Below, one piece after another: positions 44,352 through 53,976 of a stretch of DNA of 64,000 bases (the stretch's first letter is position 1; each line of letters starts with the position of its first letter). The position numbers were made by a program, and so were the translations under genes. Location of the stretch: the NCBI RefSeq assembly GCF_000382205.1, contig NZ_KB907787.1, positions 287,176 through 351,175 of the forward strand, written 5' to 3'. The stretch is from Dyadobacter beijingensis DSM 21582 (GTDB lineage Bacteria > Bacteroidota > Bacteroidia > Cytophagales > Spirosomataceae). The notes beneath the pieces are model-generated. The model saw only the letters and a list, made by a program, of their open reading frames with translations, was not told the origin of the DNA and searched no databases.

Positions 44352-45197
44352 ATGAGCAAAAAATATTTACTTTCCGTTGCATTGTGCCTGACGCTTTTCC
44401 ACCAGTTTGCGGTGGGGCAGGGCCGGTCCAAGTTCGGGGGGCGCTATACCGATCCTTTCGGCGTGCTAAGCGTGACGGCCGGCGTGGGGGTGGCCTATTA
44501 CATGGGCGACCTGAATGACGGGGTCAATATGAAGCATCTCGGACTGGGGCCGTCGATCTCGCTGGGGGCGCTTTACCGCCTCACGGAGCACGTCAGCGCA
44601 CGCGGCGAGCTGCGTTTTTACCAGGTTTCCGGCGATCAGCAGTATTCCAAAAACTTTCAGAACAACCTTTCATTTAAAACATTCAATCCGGACATCAACC
44701 TCGGCGTGCAGGCCGATTTGTTTGCTTACAACCGCCAGTCGCCCATTAATCCCTACCTGTTTGCCGGCGTGGGCGCCACTTACCTGAGCCCGAAAGCGCA
44801 GCTCGGCGGGACGTGGTATAGCTTGCCCGAACTCACCACCGAGGGTGTTAAATACAAAAGACTGCCATTGGTATTCACCGCCGGCATTGGTGTTTCCATG
44901 AAAACCACACAGCGCCTCAGCCTCGGCCTCGAACTCTGCAACAACTTCGTCAATTCCGATTACCTCGACGATGTGAGTACGGTGTATCCCAATCCCGACC
45001 AGCTGCCGAGCGACATCGCGCGGGCGCTATCCGACCGTGCGCCGGAGATCGGCGAGCAGCCGCGCCAGCCGGGCTGGAACCGCGGAAGCGCCAAAAGCAA
45101 GGATAGTTATCTTTTTTTACAGGTGCGGGCCACCTACCTCATCGGCAACCGCACCCAGAACATCGAGCGGAGAAAGACCCGCTGCCCCAAGTTTTAA
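44352..45197 (+). CDS. DUF6089 family outer-membrane beta-barrel protein (PorG-like)
   Basis: The 281-residue barrel has a signal peptide (ends near VGQ) and strands such as VTAGVGVAYYMGDL and SPINPYLFAGVGATYL. The final RGSAKSKDSYLFLQVRATYLIG is the DUF6089 C-terminal signature. The T9SS component PorG belongs to this family, but several paralogues exist, so a T9SS role is not certain. It is followed at 18 nt by the thioesterase gene. Confidence 0.75.
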   Translation: MSKKYLLSVALCLTLFHQFAVGQGRSKFGGRYTDPFGVLSVTAGVGVAYYMGDLNDGVNMKHLGLGPSISLGALYRLTEHVSARGELRFYQVSGDQQYSKNFQNNLSFKTFNPDINLGVQADLFAYNRQSPINPYLFAGVGATYLSPKAQLGGTWYSLPELTTEGVKYKRLPLVFTAGIGVSMKTTQRLSLGLELCNNFVNSDYLDDVSTVYPNPDQLPSDIARALSDRAPEIGEQPRQPGWNRGSAKSKDSYLFLQVRATYLIGNRTQNIERRKTRCPKF

Positions 45198-45215
45198 ATA
45201 CATTTTACGATCGAC

Positions 45216-45734
45216 ATGCTGAAAGCCAAAAAGCCGCATCAATCCGAAGTGACCATGACCGAAATGGTGCTTCCCAACGATACCAACACACTTAACAACC
45301 TGATGGGAGGGCGGCTGCTGCACTGGATGGACATTTGCGCGGCCATTTCGGCACAAAAGCATTCCAATCGCATTGTGGTGACGGCTTCGGTGGATAATGT
45401 GTCGTTTACAGAGCCCATCCGCCTGGGCAACATCGTGACCATGCGCGCGAAGGTGACGCGGGCATTCAATTCTTCGATGGAGGTGTTCCTCGAAGTGTGG
45501 GCGGAGGACATTCCGGCGGGCGTGCGGGTGAGTACCAACCGCGCATTCTACACATTTGTGGCCGTTGACCAGAACGGCCGGCCCATCGAAGTTCCCCCGC
45601 TCGAACCCGAATCGGACGAGGAAAATGAGTTGTACCTGAGCGCACTTCGCCGCCGTCAGCTGCGGCTCGTGCTCGCCGGACGCCTCAATGCAGCCGAAGC
45701 TACCGAGCTGAAAGCGCTTTTTAAGGTGGAATAA
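45216..45734 (+). CDS. acyl-CoA thioesterase, YciA-like hotdog fold
   Basis: The 172-residue cytoplasmic enzyme has the hotdog motif PNDTNTLNNLMGGRLLHWMDICAAISA, with the Asn/Asp used in CoA thioester hydrolysis. TASVDNVSFTEPIRLGNIVTMRAKVTRAF is also typical. It resembles YciA/Acot hexameric thioesterases. It shares an operon with the DUF6089 gene. Chain-length preference cannot be read. Confidence 0.88.
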   Translation: MLKAKKPHQSEVTMTEMVLPNDTNTLNNLMGGRLLHWMDICAAISAQKHSNRIVVTASVDNVSFTEPIRLGNIVTMRAKVTRAFNSSMEVFLEVWAEDIPAGVRVSTNRAFYTFVAVDQNGRPIEVPPLEPESDEENELYLSALRRRQLRLVLAGRLNAAEATELKALFKVE

Positions 45735-45758
45735 GTCGGTAGGCACGGCATTATTTGG

Positions 45759-45766
45759 TAATTTTG
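45759..45766 (+). promoter_or_regulatory. -7 element (TAATTTTG) of ridA
   Basis: TAATTTTG matches TAnnTTTG and lies 22 nt before the ATG at 45789. No obvious -33 element is present. Confidence 0.4.
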
Positions 45767-45788
45767 CGGCATCAACTCTTTGTTACTT

Positions 45789-46157
45789 ATGCCCAAACAG
45801 ATCATCTTCTCGGATAAAGCACCGGCCCCCATTGGTCCTTACAGCCAGGCTGTTAAAATAAATGGCACCGTATACGTTTCAGGACAGATCGCCGCGGAAC
45901 TGGCGAAGTCGGGCGATATCAAAGCGGAGGCCGGCGTGGTTATGCAGAACATCGGCCATATCCTGGGCGCTGCGGGCCTTGGTTTTCAGCACGTGGTAAA
46001 AGCCAGTATTTTCCTTCGCGATATGAACGATTTTGCCTCCGTGAACGAAATCTACGGCAGTTTTTTCACCAAAGAACCTCCCGCACGCGAAACCGTACAG
46101 GTAGCACGCCTGCCGAAAGACGTGAATGTCGAAATTTCCGTGATTGCGGTTGAGTAA
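45789..46157 (+). CDS. ridA: RidA family 2-iminobutanoate/2-iminopropanoate deaminase
   Basis: The 122-residue protein has APAPIGPYSQAV, VYVSGQIAAE, the conserved Arg in PARETVQVARLPKDVNVEISVIAV, and length typical of RidA. These trimeric enzymes hydrolyse reactive enamine/imine intermediates from PLP enzymes. A TTG at 45780 would add three residues; ATG at 45789 is preferred. A 150-nt gap with phased repeats precedes gltX. Confidence 0.92.
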   Translation: MPKQIIFSDKAPAPIGPYSQAVKINGTVYVSGQIAAELAKSGDIKAEAGVVMQNIGHILGAAGLGFQHVVKASIFLRDMNDFASVNEIYGSFFTKEPPARETVQVARLPKDVNVEISVIAVE

Positions 46158-46171
46158 CGGCTTGCGGAATG

Positions 46172-46282
46172 GTCAGGAAGTAGTCAAGTATGGTCGAGAA
46201 GTGGTAAGTGAGTCAAGTGTTGAGAGGAGAGAGAGTTTTAACTACAAACGACAATACCTGACAACCCATGACCACAAATGAC
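46172..46282. repeat. phased GTCA/TGAC motifs upstream of gltX
   Basis: On the left, GTC (or GTA) recurs at 46172, 46183, 46193, 46204 and 46212, roughly every 10-11 bp. On the right, GAC recurs at 46250, 46260, 46270 and 46280, exactly every 10 bp. The two halves are in inverted orientation around a GAGAG-rich centre. The cause is unknown; helical phasing could mean a protein-binding or bent region. Confidence 0.6.
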
Positions 46283-46310
46283 AAACACATTAAACTTAAT
46301 TTTTTGAATA

Positions 46311-47861
46311 ATGAATAATAGACCTGTCAGGGTACGATTCGCGCCTAGTCCCACCGGTCCGCTGCACGCGGGCGGTGTGCGTACTGCCCTGTATAACTAC
46401 CTGTTTGCACGCCAGCAAGGCGGCCAGATGCTGCTTCGCATCGAAGATACCGACCAGAACCGTTACGTTCCGGGCGCTGAGGCATACATCCTGGAAGCAT
46501 TGGAATGGCTGGGTATCGGCATCGACGAGGGCCCGCAGCAAGGTGGCCCGCACGCGCCATACCGGCAGTCGGAAAGAAAAGAAATGTACCGCGAATATGC
46601 GGAAAGGCTTGTTCAGGAAGGGAAAGCGTATTATGCGTTCGATACCCCCGAGCAGCTGGACGATATGCGCAAGCGCCTCGAAGCCGCGAAAGTGGCGGCC
46701 GTGCAATACAATGCGATTACCCGGACGGAAATGACCAACTCGCTGACGCTGTCGGCCGAGGAAACGAAAGCGCGCCTCGAAAGCGGCGACCCGTACGTAA
46801 TCCGTATGAAAATCAGCCCGAAAGAGGATATCCGTTTCAACGACCTCATTCGCGGCTGGGTGGTAGTGCATTCGTCGCAGATCGACGATAAGGTGCTTTT
46901 GAAATCGGATGGCATGCCGACGTACCATTTGGCCAACATCGTGGACGACCATCTGATGGGCATCACCCACGTGATCCGGGGCGAGGAATGGCTTCCTTCG
47001 GCGCCGCTGCACGTGCTGCTATACCGCTACCTGGGCTGGGAAAGCACGATGCCGCAGTTTGCGCACCTGCCATTGCTGCTCAAACCGGACGGTAACGGCA
47101 AGCTCTCGAAACGCGATGCCGACCTGGGCGGCTTCCCGATCTTCCCATTGGAATGGACCGACCCTAACACGGGCGACAAAGCGCGCGGATTCCGTGAAGA
47201 AGGCTATCTGCCCGGCGCAACGGCCAATTTCCTTGCATTGCTCGGCTGGAATGCCGGTACCGAGCAGGAGATTTTCAGCATGGACGAGCTGATCGCTTCG
47301 TTCAGTTTCGACCGCGTGCACAAGGCGGGCGCCAGATTCGATATTCAAAAAGCAAACTGGTTTAACCAGCAATACCTGAAACAACTGGACGACGCGGCGA
47401 TCATCGCGGAACTGAAACCGCTGTATGCCGTGAAAGGCATTACGGTCAATGACGGCCAGCTTGCGCAGATCGTGCATTTGCTGAAAGACCGCGTGCATTT
47501 TATCAGGGAGATCGTTTCGGAATCGCTCTTTTTGTTCAACGCGCCGGAAGAATACGACCAGGATGTGGTGATCAAGAAATGGAACGAGGAAGCGGTGAAT
47601 GCGATCGGCGGTTTCAAGGAGGCATTGGCGGCATTCGAAGGAAATTTCGTGGCGCACGATATTAAAGAAGTGCTTTCGGCGACGATGGAATCGCTGGGAA
47701 TCAAAATGGGCAAGATCATGCAGGCATTGCGCCTGGCGGTAACCGGCGCCGGTGCCGGCCCGGATTTGATGATCATCATGGAGATCCTTGGAAAAGAAGA
47801 AGTCGTGGCCAGGCTGGAAGGTGCGCTGAACCGCTTGTCAGCCCAAATCCGGCTGGCGTAA
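46311..47861 (+). CDS. gltX: glutamyl-tRNA synthetase
   Basis: The 516-residue class I synthetase has the HIGH-type signature in PSPTGPLHAGGVRTALYNYL and the KMSKS-type signature KLSKRDADLGGFP. It charges tRNA-Glu in the cytoplasm. The C-terminal anticodon-binding helical domain ends in VARLEGALNRL. Length is normal for Bacteroidota. It is probably monocistronic, with phased repeats upstream. Confidence 0.95.
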   Translation: MNNRPVRVRFAPSPTGPLHAGGVRTALYNYLFARQQGGQMLLRIEDTDQNRYVPGAEAYILEALEWLGIGIDEGPQQGGPHAPYRQSERKEMYREYAERLVQEGKAYYAFDTPEQLDDMRKRLEAAKVAAVQYNAITRTEMTNSLTLSAEETKARLESGDPYVIRMKISPKEDIRFNDLIRGWVVVHSSQIDDKVLLKSDGMPTYHLANIVDDHLMGITHVIRGEEWLPSAPLHVLLYRYLGWESTMPQFAHLPLLLKPDGNGKLSKRDADLGGFPIFPLEWTDPNTGDKARGFREEGYLPGATANFLALLGWNAGTEQEIFSMDELIASFSFDRVHKAGARFDIQKANWFNQQYLKQLDDAAIIAELKPLYAVKGITVNDGQLAQIVHLLKDRVHFIREIVSESLFLFNAPEEYDQDVVIKKWNEEAVNAIGGFKEALAAFEGNFVAHDIKEVLSATMESLGIKMGKIMQALRLAVTGAGAGPDLMIIMEILGKEEVVARLEGALNRLSAQIRLA

Positions 47862-47965
47862 GTTCCGGCCTACCGCAGAATCAAATTCCATTGAATCGGC
47901 GGGGATCATTGCATATTTTCGTAATAAGTGAATAACGGGCCTCAGTGCCCATTGGCATCAAACAC

Positions 47966-48220
47966 ATGGCTAAGAAAAAACAGTCGGAGACATCCAAACC
48001 CGCGCCCGAAAAACCGCGTGTGCATAAGGATTTGGAAGGTTTTGATATCCAGATCAACTCGTTCGGTGAGATCACCACGAGCTTTGATATGGACCGTATC
48101 AATGAATTTTTGAATAAAAATGTGGATGACAAAAAACTCCGTGACCGCGAGGATATCCCCGGTCGGAAAACCCGGAAATCGAAGAAAAAGAGCTCCGAGG
48201 AGGAAGAAGAGGAAGAATAA
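47966..48220 (+). CDS. small highly charged protein of unknown function
   Basis: The 84-residue product is Lys/Glu-rich, with a central FDIQINSFGEITTSFDMDRINEFL and an acidic final tail of seven Glu. It recalls small conserved Bacteroidota proteins downstream of gltX-type loci, but I do not recognise a named family. The ATG at 47966 is preferred over 47945. The AIM24-like gene follows at 22 nt. Confidence 0.7.
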   Translation: MAKKKQSETSKPAPEKPRVHKDLEGFDIQINSFGEITTSFDMDRINEFLNKNVDDKKLRDREDIPGRKTRKSKKKSSEEEEEEE

Positions 48221-48242
48221 ACCATAAACTTTTTACGAAAAA

Positions 48243-49022
48243 ATGATCTCACACGAAATCGACTACAAAATCATCGGCGACGACATTCAGGTCGTTGAAA
48301 TCGAATTAGATCCGAACGAAACCGTGATCGCCGAAGCGGGAGCAATGCTTTTTATGGAAGACGGCATTCAGTTCGAAACTAAAATGGGCGACGGCTCGGA
48401 AGCGAACCAGAGCGTGATGGGCAAGATTTTCCAGGCAGGTACGCGTTTGCTCACGGGAGAGTCGCTGTTTATGACGCATTTTACCAACCGCGGTGTAGGC
48501 AAGAAGAAAGTAGCCTTTTCGGCGCCTTATCCCGGTACGGTCATGCCCATCGACCTGTCGAAAATCTACGGCAACGAATTGATCGTGCAGAAAGACGGCT
48601 TCCTGTGCGCGGCGATGGGTACAAGCATGAAAATCCATTTCAACCAGCGCTTCGGCTCGGGCTTGTTCGGCGGCGAAGGTTTTATCCTCCAAAAACTGAA
48701 AGGCGACGGGATGGCGTTCGTGCACGCGGGTGGCGTCGTGATGGAGAAGCAGTTGAACAACGAGACATTGCGCATCGATACCGGCTGCGTGGTGGCATTC
48801 GAGCAGTCGCTGAGCTTCGATATCCAGCGTTCGGGCGGGTTGAAATCGATGGTATTCGGTGGCGAGGGCATGTTCCTGGCCACATTGCGCGGGACTGGCC
48901 GTTGCTGGATACAGTCGATGCCGATTTCCAAACTGATCCAGCGGCTTTCCGCTTACGGTCCTAATTCGAGAAAAGAAAGCGGTTCGGTGATCGGTGGCCT
49001 GGGCAGTTTGTTCGAGGACTAA
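48243..49022 (+). CDS. TIGR00266/AIM24 family protein
   Basis: The 259-residue protein has the double beta-helix-like AIM24 fold. Motifs include [60 protein letters not shown] and the repeated glycine-rich stretch [28 protein letters not shown]. The family is widespread with unknown biochemistry; members are related to mitochondrial AIM24. A terminator follows at 49045. Confidence 0.88.
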   Translation: MISHEIDYKIIGDDIQVVEIELDPNETVIAEAGAMLFMEDGIQFETKMGDGSEANQSVMGKIFQAGTRLLTGESLFMTHFTNRGVGKKKVAFSAPYPGTVMPIDLSKIYGNELIVQKDGFLCAAMGTSMKIHFNQRFGSGLFGGEGFILQKLKGDGMAFVHAGGVVMEKQLNNETLRIDTGCVVAFEQSLSFDIQRSGGLKSMVFGGEGMFLATLRGTGRCWIQSMPISKLIQRLSAYGPNSRKESGSVIGGLGSLFED

Positions 49023-49044
49023 TCTTCCGAAATCATTACATCGC

Positions 49045-49080
49045 AAAGGCGGGCTGTCACAGGCCCGCCTTTCGTTTTTT
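49045..49080 (+). terminator. terminator after AIM24-like gene
   Basis: AAAGGCGGGC (49045-49054) pairs with GCCCGCCTTT (49063-49072), followed by CGTTTTTT. It also ends just before the stop of the leftward gene at 49079, so may act both ways. Confidence 0.85.
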
Positions 49081-50080
49081 ACTTTAATATAAAAACACCT
49101 TTGCCGCCCCCGAGCCATACCTGGCCGGCCGGGCTCTGGGCAATGGCGAAAATGCCGCCGCTTTCGTCGAGGTCTTTGAGCTCCCAGCTGCCGTTGCGGA
49201 ACACGCCGTATTCCTTATCGCTCCAGAATGCGGCCCATATGCGGTCGTCGCGGTCTACGAAAACCTGCTGCGTCATATACACCAATTTGTCGTCCTGCGG
49301 CAGATTAATCACCTGGCTCGACTTGCCGTTGAACCGGAATATCTGCGGCCTGCCGGGAACGATCGCGCTCGACAGTCCGTAATTGATCGACGCGACGAGC
49401 TCATTCTGCTTGTTAGTGACGATGTTGCCGTAATAATAGGGATTGAAACCGAGCTCTTTCTCCCCGAAAATCGTCCATTCATCACCTTTAATGCGTGCCA
49501 TCGAGGTAGAAGTGACGCCGTCGTTCAATGCCGCCCAAACGGTATTTTCCTGGTCGATGGCAATGCCGGCGACGAGGTTGCCGGGCAACCGGGAGTTTTG
49601 CGGTGTAAATGCCGTAAACTGGTTTCCGTCGTACTTCACGAGGCCGCCCTGCCGGGATGCGCCGGCCGAAAACCACACATTGTCGGCCCCATCGACCTCG
49701 ACCGCGCGTACGGCATTGCGGGGAAGGTTGTATTGGGTGTGATTAATGCGGGTAAACCGGCTGCCGTCGAATTTCACGAGATCGTCGGTACCGATCCAAA
49801 CATTGCCTTTTTTATCGACGTCGATGTCCCAGATGGCGGCTCTGCTCAGAATGGAATTGGTGGAATCGAAAACGGAAATGCCGGAGCTGCTGTACCGGAT
49901 GAGCCCCTGGCCGAGCGTCCCGAGCCAGGCTGTGCCGGAAGCTTCGAATGCGATGGAGATAACGTGGTAATCTTTGAGGTTGGTTTCTGAAATTTCAAGC
50001 GGAACGGGAATGTCTGTTTTGCTGCTGGTGCAGGCATTGAGCACATGGAAGAGCAACGCGATGAGTAGCAATTTTTTCAT
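49079..50080 (-). CDS. beta-propeller lipoprotein (two-component-regulator propeller repeats)
   Basis: The 333-residue lipoprotein has lipobox HVLNAC (Cys17). Reg_prop-like blades follow with the W-x-G pattern (TAWLGTLGQGLIRYSS, NVWIGTDDLVKFDG, NVWFSAGASRQGGLVKYDG, TVWAALNDGVTS, QVWLGGGKGVFIL). No kinase or DNA-binding domain is attached, so it is probably a surface or periplasmic ligand-binding propeller. The SASA esterase gene lies 100 nt upstream in the same direction. Confidence 0.8.
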   Translation of the reverse strand: MKKLLLIALLFHVLNACTSSKTDIPVPLEISETNLKDYHVISIAFEASGTAWLGTLGQGLIRYSSSGISVFDSTNSILSRAAIWDIDVDKKGNVWIGTDDLVKFDGSRFTRINHTQYNLPRNAVRAVEVDGADNVWFSAGASRQGGLVKYDGNQFTAFTPQNSRLPGNLVAGIAIDQENTVWAALNDGVTSTSMARIKGDEWTIFGEKELGFNPYYYGNIVTNKQNELVASINYGLSSAIVPGRPQIFRFNGKSSQVINLPQDDKLVYMTQQVFVDRDDRIWAAFWSDKEYGVFRNGSWELKDLDESGGIFAIAQSPAGQVWLGGGKGVFILK

Positions 50081-50180
50081 GAGTCAGGTGGTTTAGCAAT
50101 TCGGGACGGAGTACTCACCATTGGACACATCGGACGCAGTCGGCGTTGGAATAGTCTGTCTGTTAAAAGGATATATTTTC

Positions 50181-52235
50181 TTAATAAAAAACAATATGAC
50201 GCGTGTGGCGCTGATCGCCTGCGGTTACCTGCAAGATGTATTTGCCGGCCGGCAACGCGTACACGGGCCGTACGGAAAGTAACCCGACCGCTTCGTGCGC
50301 GGAGGTGTACAACGGGTGCTCGCGGCCGGCCGCGTCGAAAATGCGGCAGGTAATGCCCTCTTCGATGGTGGCGGGATCGGCGGGCGGCATGACGTAAAAA
50401 TGCTGTTGGGTAACCGGGTTCGGGAATACCGTCCATGGGGCCGGTGCGCCGTTGCGGAACAAGGTGATAATGGTCGAATAGGAGGTGCTGCCATTGGAAT
50501 ACCCGAGTTTCAGCCGGTAAAACAGCGTCCCGTCGCCGGGGGCGGTGTCGGTAAAGCCGTATACACCCGACGCATTGGCCGGCGGCGCGGTGAAGGTTTC
50601 GAGATCGGTGTAGGTTTGGCCGTTCGTAGTTTTTTGGAGGGTAATCGTGGCGAGGCCCGGCACCGGTGCCAGGGCCCAGGCCATACGCATATCCGCCCCG
50701 AGGGTCTTCGTGCTGATCGCATGCACATAATCGATCTCCCGCGCTGAGCTTTCAACGTAAAATGTACCGGAAAGACTGCCGGGCAGCATGGGGTTTTGGC
50801 CTGCGAGCCGGATGCGGTAGGCGCCATTGGCCAGCGACGCGGGAAGCTGGATTTTCAATGGACTACCTGCTCCGTTCCCTGCCACAGCGATGAAGTGTCC
50901 CTCCGCATCGTATAGTTCCGCGGCGATTTGCAGGTCGGCGGGGACACTGCCCGTCACGACGAATGGCAGGTTGAACGTCGCGCCCGGGTACATGCGGGCG
51001 GGCGTTACGCCTGTGTGTAAAGCGTAGGCGGGTTGCAGGGGCGTGGTGCGGGCGATGGCCGTGTCGGCCAGGCTGCGGTTCCAGGCGCGGGCCGCAAGCG
51101 AGAGGCCCTGCACACCGCCGGGGACGTTTTCGAAATGTGCGGAAGCCGGGCGGGGAATCTGGATGGTGTCGAGATAGGGGCCCTGGAAGGCATTGAAACC
51201 GGAGAGCGCTATCAGGCGGTTCTGCGCGTTCAGGACCGGCAGGTAAGGGTCTTTCAGCTGGTTGCTGGCCGAGTTGCGGGCAATGTACCAGGCAATGTTG
51301 TAGCCGGAATCTTTGCGGCTGTTCAGGATCAGCGTACGGATGCCTTCGAAATACTGGTTTTCATTGAAACCCAGCTGCGCGTCATTTTCTCCGTGCGCCC
51401 ATAGCACAGCCCGCACGCCGGTGAGCGAGATGAGGTAGCGCATCGTGTTGATGATATTGGTATATGGCTGCCGGTTGGGCCAGAATTTACCTACATATAA
51501 ATTGTACGCATCCTTGCCCGAAGCGGCGTCGCGGTAGTTTTCTGCATTGGCGGCCGCCCAGGCGGTATTGTAGAATAGCACGGGCGTTTTCCATCTTTGG
51601 AACAACAAATCCCCCAGCTCGCCCCAATACCAGGCCGTTTCGCCATTGGGAAATATGTTGTTGCCGCTTTTCAAAGGCTCGAATGCAGGAACGGGCATCG
51701 GGCCGTCGGGTGCTACGGTAATGTTTTCCGCATTCAGCGTTTTATTCACCGCATTGTAGGAAACCACATTTGCCGAAGCATCTTTCGCGCCGAGCCCCGG
51801 CAGGCCCATGGCGTTGGAATTACCGGTGACGAGAAACACTTCACCCACGCCCACCCGCGCGACGACGGCGGAATCGGTTACGCCGTTGGGCGCCGTGGCG
51901 ATGAGTTTAAGGCGGTACCAGCCGGTAGCGGCCGTGAATGTGGTGTGAAGAAAGCCTTGCGCGAGCTGGGTATCGTCGAGCTGCTGCGCCTGAGCAGGAT
52001 GGGTATTGCCCTCGATGGGCGTCAATGTCACCTGAATGCTTGAATAGGGGTAATGCGCGTAGCCGGTAATGGCTATCGACGCCGTACCGGCCGCATTGCG
52101 CTGCATCACCTGGCTGGCAGCCGGGCTGGTGACGACGAGCTGCGCGCGGGCATTCACCATGCCGGCTAGCAGGCAAAACAGCACCGGCCAGCAGTGCGCG
52201 GGGAGCCTGGCAGAAAAACCTGTCCTTTTCAGCAT
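50181..52235 (-). CDS. SASA-type SGNH esterase with T9SS sorting domain
   Basis: The 684-residue exported protein has a signal peptide ending at NARAQ. An SGNH/SASA (sialate O-acetylesterase-like) domain at about 130-380 carries block I GNSNAMG and ALWAHGEND, with the terminal His likely in ASAHFEN. Ig-like and Fn3-like linkers follow, then a type A sorting domain with WTVFPNPVTQQHFYV and a final HIVFY. It should be secreted by T9SS and deacetylate glycans. The SusC/SusD pair beyond it is transcribed in the same direction. Confidence 0.85.
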   Translation of the reverse strand: MLKRTGFSARLPAHCWPVLFCLLAGMVNARAQLVVTSPAASQVMQRNAAGTASIAITGYAHYPYSSIQVTLTPIEGNTHPAQAQQLDDTQLAQGFLHTTFTAATGWYRLKLIATAPNGVTDSAVVARVGVGEVFLVTGNSNAMGLPGLGAKDASANVVSYNAVNKTLNAENITVAPDGPMPVPAFEPLKSGNNIFPNGETAWYWGELGDLLFQRWKTPVLFYNTAWAAANAENYRDAASGKDAYNLYVGKFWPNRQPYTNIINTMRYLISLTGVRAVLWAHGENDAQLGFNENQYFEGIRTLILNSRKDSGYNIAWYIARNSASNQLKDPYLPVLNAQNRLIALSGFNAFQGPYLDTIQIPRPASAHFENVPGGVQGLSLAARAWNRSLADTAIARTTPLQPAYALHTGVTPARMYPGATFNLPFVVTGSVPADLQIAAELYDAEGHFIAVAGNGAGSPLKIQLPASLANGAYRIRLAGQNPMLPGSLSGTFYVESSAREIDYVHAISTKTLGADMRMAWALAPVPGLATITLQKTTNGQTYTDLETFTAPPANASGVYGFTDTAPGDGTLFYRLKLGYSNGSTSYSTIITLFRNGAPAPWTVFPNPVTQQHFYVMPPADPATIEEGITCRIFDAAGREHPLYTSAHEAVGLLSVRPVYALPAGKYILQVTAGDQRHTRHIVFY

Positions 52236-52317
52236 TGCAAGGTTTTGGGTAGATCTCAGGTTGTGAATATAAAGGAAAATGACTTTGCGGGGCGCGGTGT
52301 CTGTTGATAAGAACGAA

Positions 52318-52349
52318 AAAAGCCGGCCCTCAGATGAAGGCCGGCTTTT
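52318..52349 (-). terminator. terminator of the susCD operon
   Basis: AAAAGCCGGCC (52318-52328) pairs with GGCCGGCTTTT (52339-52349); leftward reading ends in a run of T. It separates susCD from the SASA gene. Confidence 0.82.
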
Positions 52350-52369
52350 GAAAAACAGATAAGAAATTA

Positions 52370-53938
52370 TTATTGGTAACCCGGATTCTGAGGTTTCAGG
52401 CTCGGGTTGTTTCTCATTTCCTGGATACCCAACGGGAACAGCAGGTGTTTTTCCAGCAATGGAGCACCACCACTCACGTTCAGGTTGCGGTGACCTACGA
52501 AGTTGTCGAACTTCTTGGTTTCCTCGTTGAACACCTTACGCAGACGTACCATATCGAACCAGGTAATGCCTTCGTAAGCGAATTCATGCCAGCGCTCTTT
52601 CCAGACAGCTTCTTTGAAGGTAGTGGCTGTATAAGTGCCGATCGCAGGCGTAGTCAGTTTCGCACGGTCGCGGATCGCTTTCAATGCATTGTATGCTTCC
52701 TGGTCAACAGTTCCCTGCTCAGCTTGTGCTTCTGCGTACATGAGCAGCACATCCGAGTAGCGCATCTGGTTCACGTTCAGGTTGTTCAAGCGAGTAGGGG
52801 TAATGCCGGGGCCACCCAATGCCGCAATGTTGAAGTATTTGAACACGTAAGGGGCGCCCAGGTCGAATTTCTCGCCGGTACCATTGGTATAGTAGGTGGT
52901 GTAGAACCAGCCTTCCTGATCTTTGGTACGAAGGTCGCCTGTTTCGTAGGACTTGTAGAACGACATCGTTGGCACTGTGCTACCCGTTCCGCTAGGACCC
53001 GAGTAAGTTACCGCTTTGAAGTTCGGGAAGAAGTCGTTCAATGGGAAACCTGCCACCACACTGTTGTACTGGATCTGGAACATGTGCTCCATGCGGTTTT
53101 TCAGTTTCTCGTCGTGCAGCTCCTTGTAAGTTGCGAACAAACCTAATGTTGAAGGGTTAGCCTTCGCATAGTCGATCACTTCCTTCGCTTTGTCGCCCGC
53201 CAGTTTGTAATGCGAAGCACCTTTTGACAATGGGAAACCTGCCATCGTGAGGTACACTTTCGCCAGGTAAGCCTTCACAGCCATTCTGGATACGCGTCCG
53301 TTGGCATTGTAGTCGGCCAGATTGGCAGCTTCCGCAGCCAGGAGGTCGTCCACGATCAGCTTGTACACTTCTTCCTGGGATGCTCTTGCAGGGAAGAAAT
53401 CTTCGGAGTTTGCAGTTTGCGGCTTGGTCACCAAAGGTACATCGCCCCACAATCTTACCGCATAGAAATAAGCCCATGCACGCAGGAAACGCGCTTCGCC
53501 GAGCAATCTCACTTTCTGTGCCTCATTGGCAGCCGGGAACTGAATGCCCGGGATTTTTTCAATTGCCAGGTTGGCGTTCGCGATCACACGGTACAAGCCG
53601 TTCCACCAGTTGCTGATATGGCCTGTGTTACCATCGTAAATGAGTGCGTACAGGTTGTTCAGGTCGGAGTTCTGGCCTGTTTCGGTGGTTGCGGTACCGG
53701 TTGGCGCTTCGAGCATCTGCCAGTTGGCCGAGAAGATACCGGCACCATCACCGAAGAAACGCATTTCTGCATAAGTAGCCGCGATGGCCGCTTCCGCGTG
53801 ATCGGGAATGGTGTAGAAGGTATCCGGTTGAAGGTTCGACGGATCTTGCTCGTCGAGGAAGTCGGAGCAGGCAGTCGGTCCCAGCAGGATCGCTCCGCAG
53901 AGCAAAAGTTGATAGAATTTTTTGTTATTAAGTTTCAT
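52370..53938 (-). CDS. SusD/RagB family surface glycan-binding lipoprotein
   Basis: The 522-residue lipoprotein has lipobox LLGPTAC (Cys24) followed by SDFLDEQDPS, a typical SusD mature start. TPR-rich SusD motifs include LGEARFLRAWAYFYAVRLWGDVPLV and EAYNALKAIRDRA, with FEDNW-type C-terminal strand LLFPLGIQEMRNNP. It captures glycan or other large ligands at the surface for the SusC porin. It starts 39 nt after susC in the same operon. The ATG at 53938 is preferred to one four codons upstream. Confidence 0.92.
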   Translation of the reverse strand: MKLNNKKFYQLLLCGAILLGPTACSDFLDEQDPSNLQPDTFYTIPDHAEAAIAATYAEMRFFGDGAGIFSANWQMLEAPTGTATTETGQNSDLNNLYALIYDGNTGHISNWWNGLYRVIANANLAIEKIPGIQFPAANEAQKVRLLGEARFLRAWAYFYAVRLWGDVPLVTKPQTANSEDFFPARASQEEVYKLIVDDLLAAEAANLADYNANGRVSRMAVKAYLAKVYLTMAGFPLSKGASHYKLAGDKAKEVIDYAKANPSTLGLFATYKELHDEKLKNRMEHMFQIQYNSVVAGFPLNDFFPNFKAVTYSGPSGTGSTVPTMSFYKSYETGDLRTKDQEGWFYTTYYTNGTGEKFDLGAPYVFKYFNIAALGGPGITPTRLNNLNVNQMRYSDVLLMYAEAQAEQGTVDQEAYNALKAIRDRAKLTTPAIGTYTATTFKEAVWKERWHEFAYEGITWFDMVRLRKVFNEETKKFDNFVGHRNLNVSGGAPLLEKHLLFPLGIQEMRNNPSLKPQNPGYQ

Positions 53939-53976
53939 GCTGAATGTCATTTTGAATGATACAACCGTCCCGTAGA

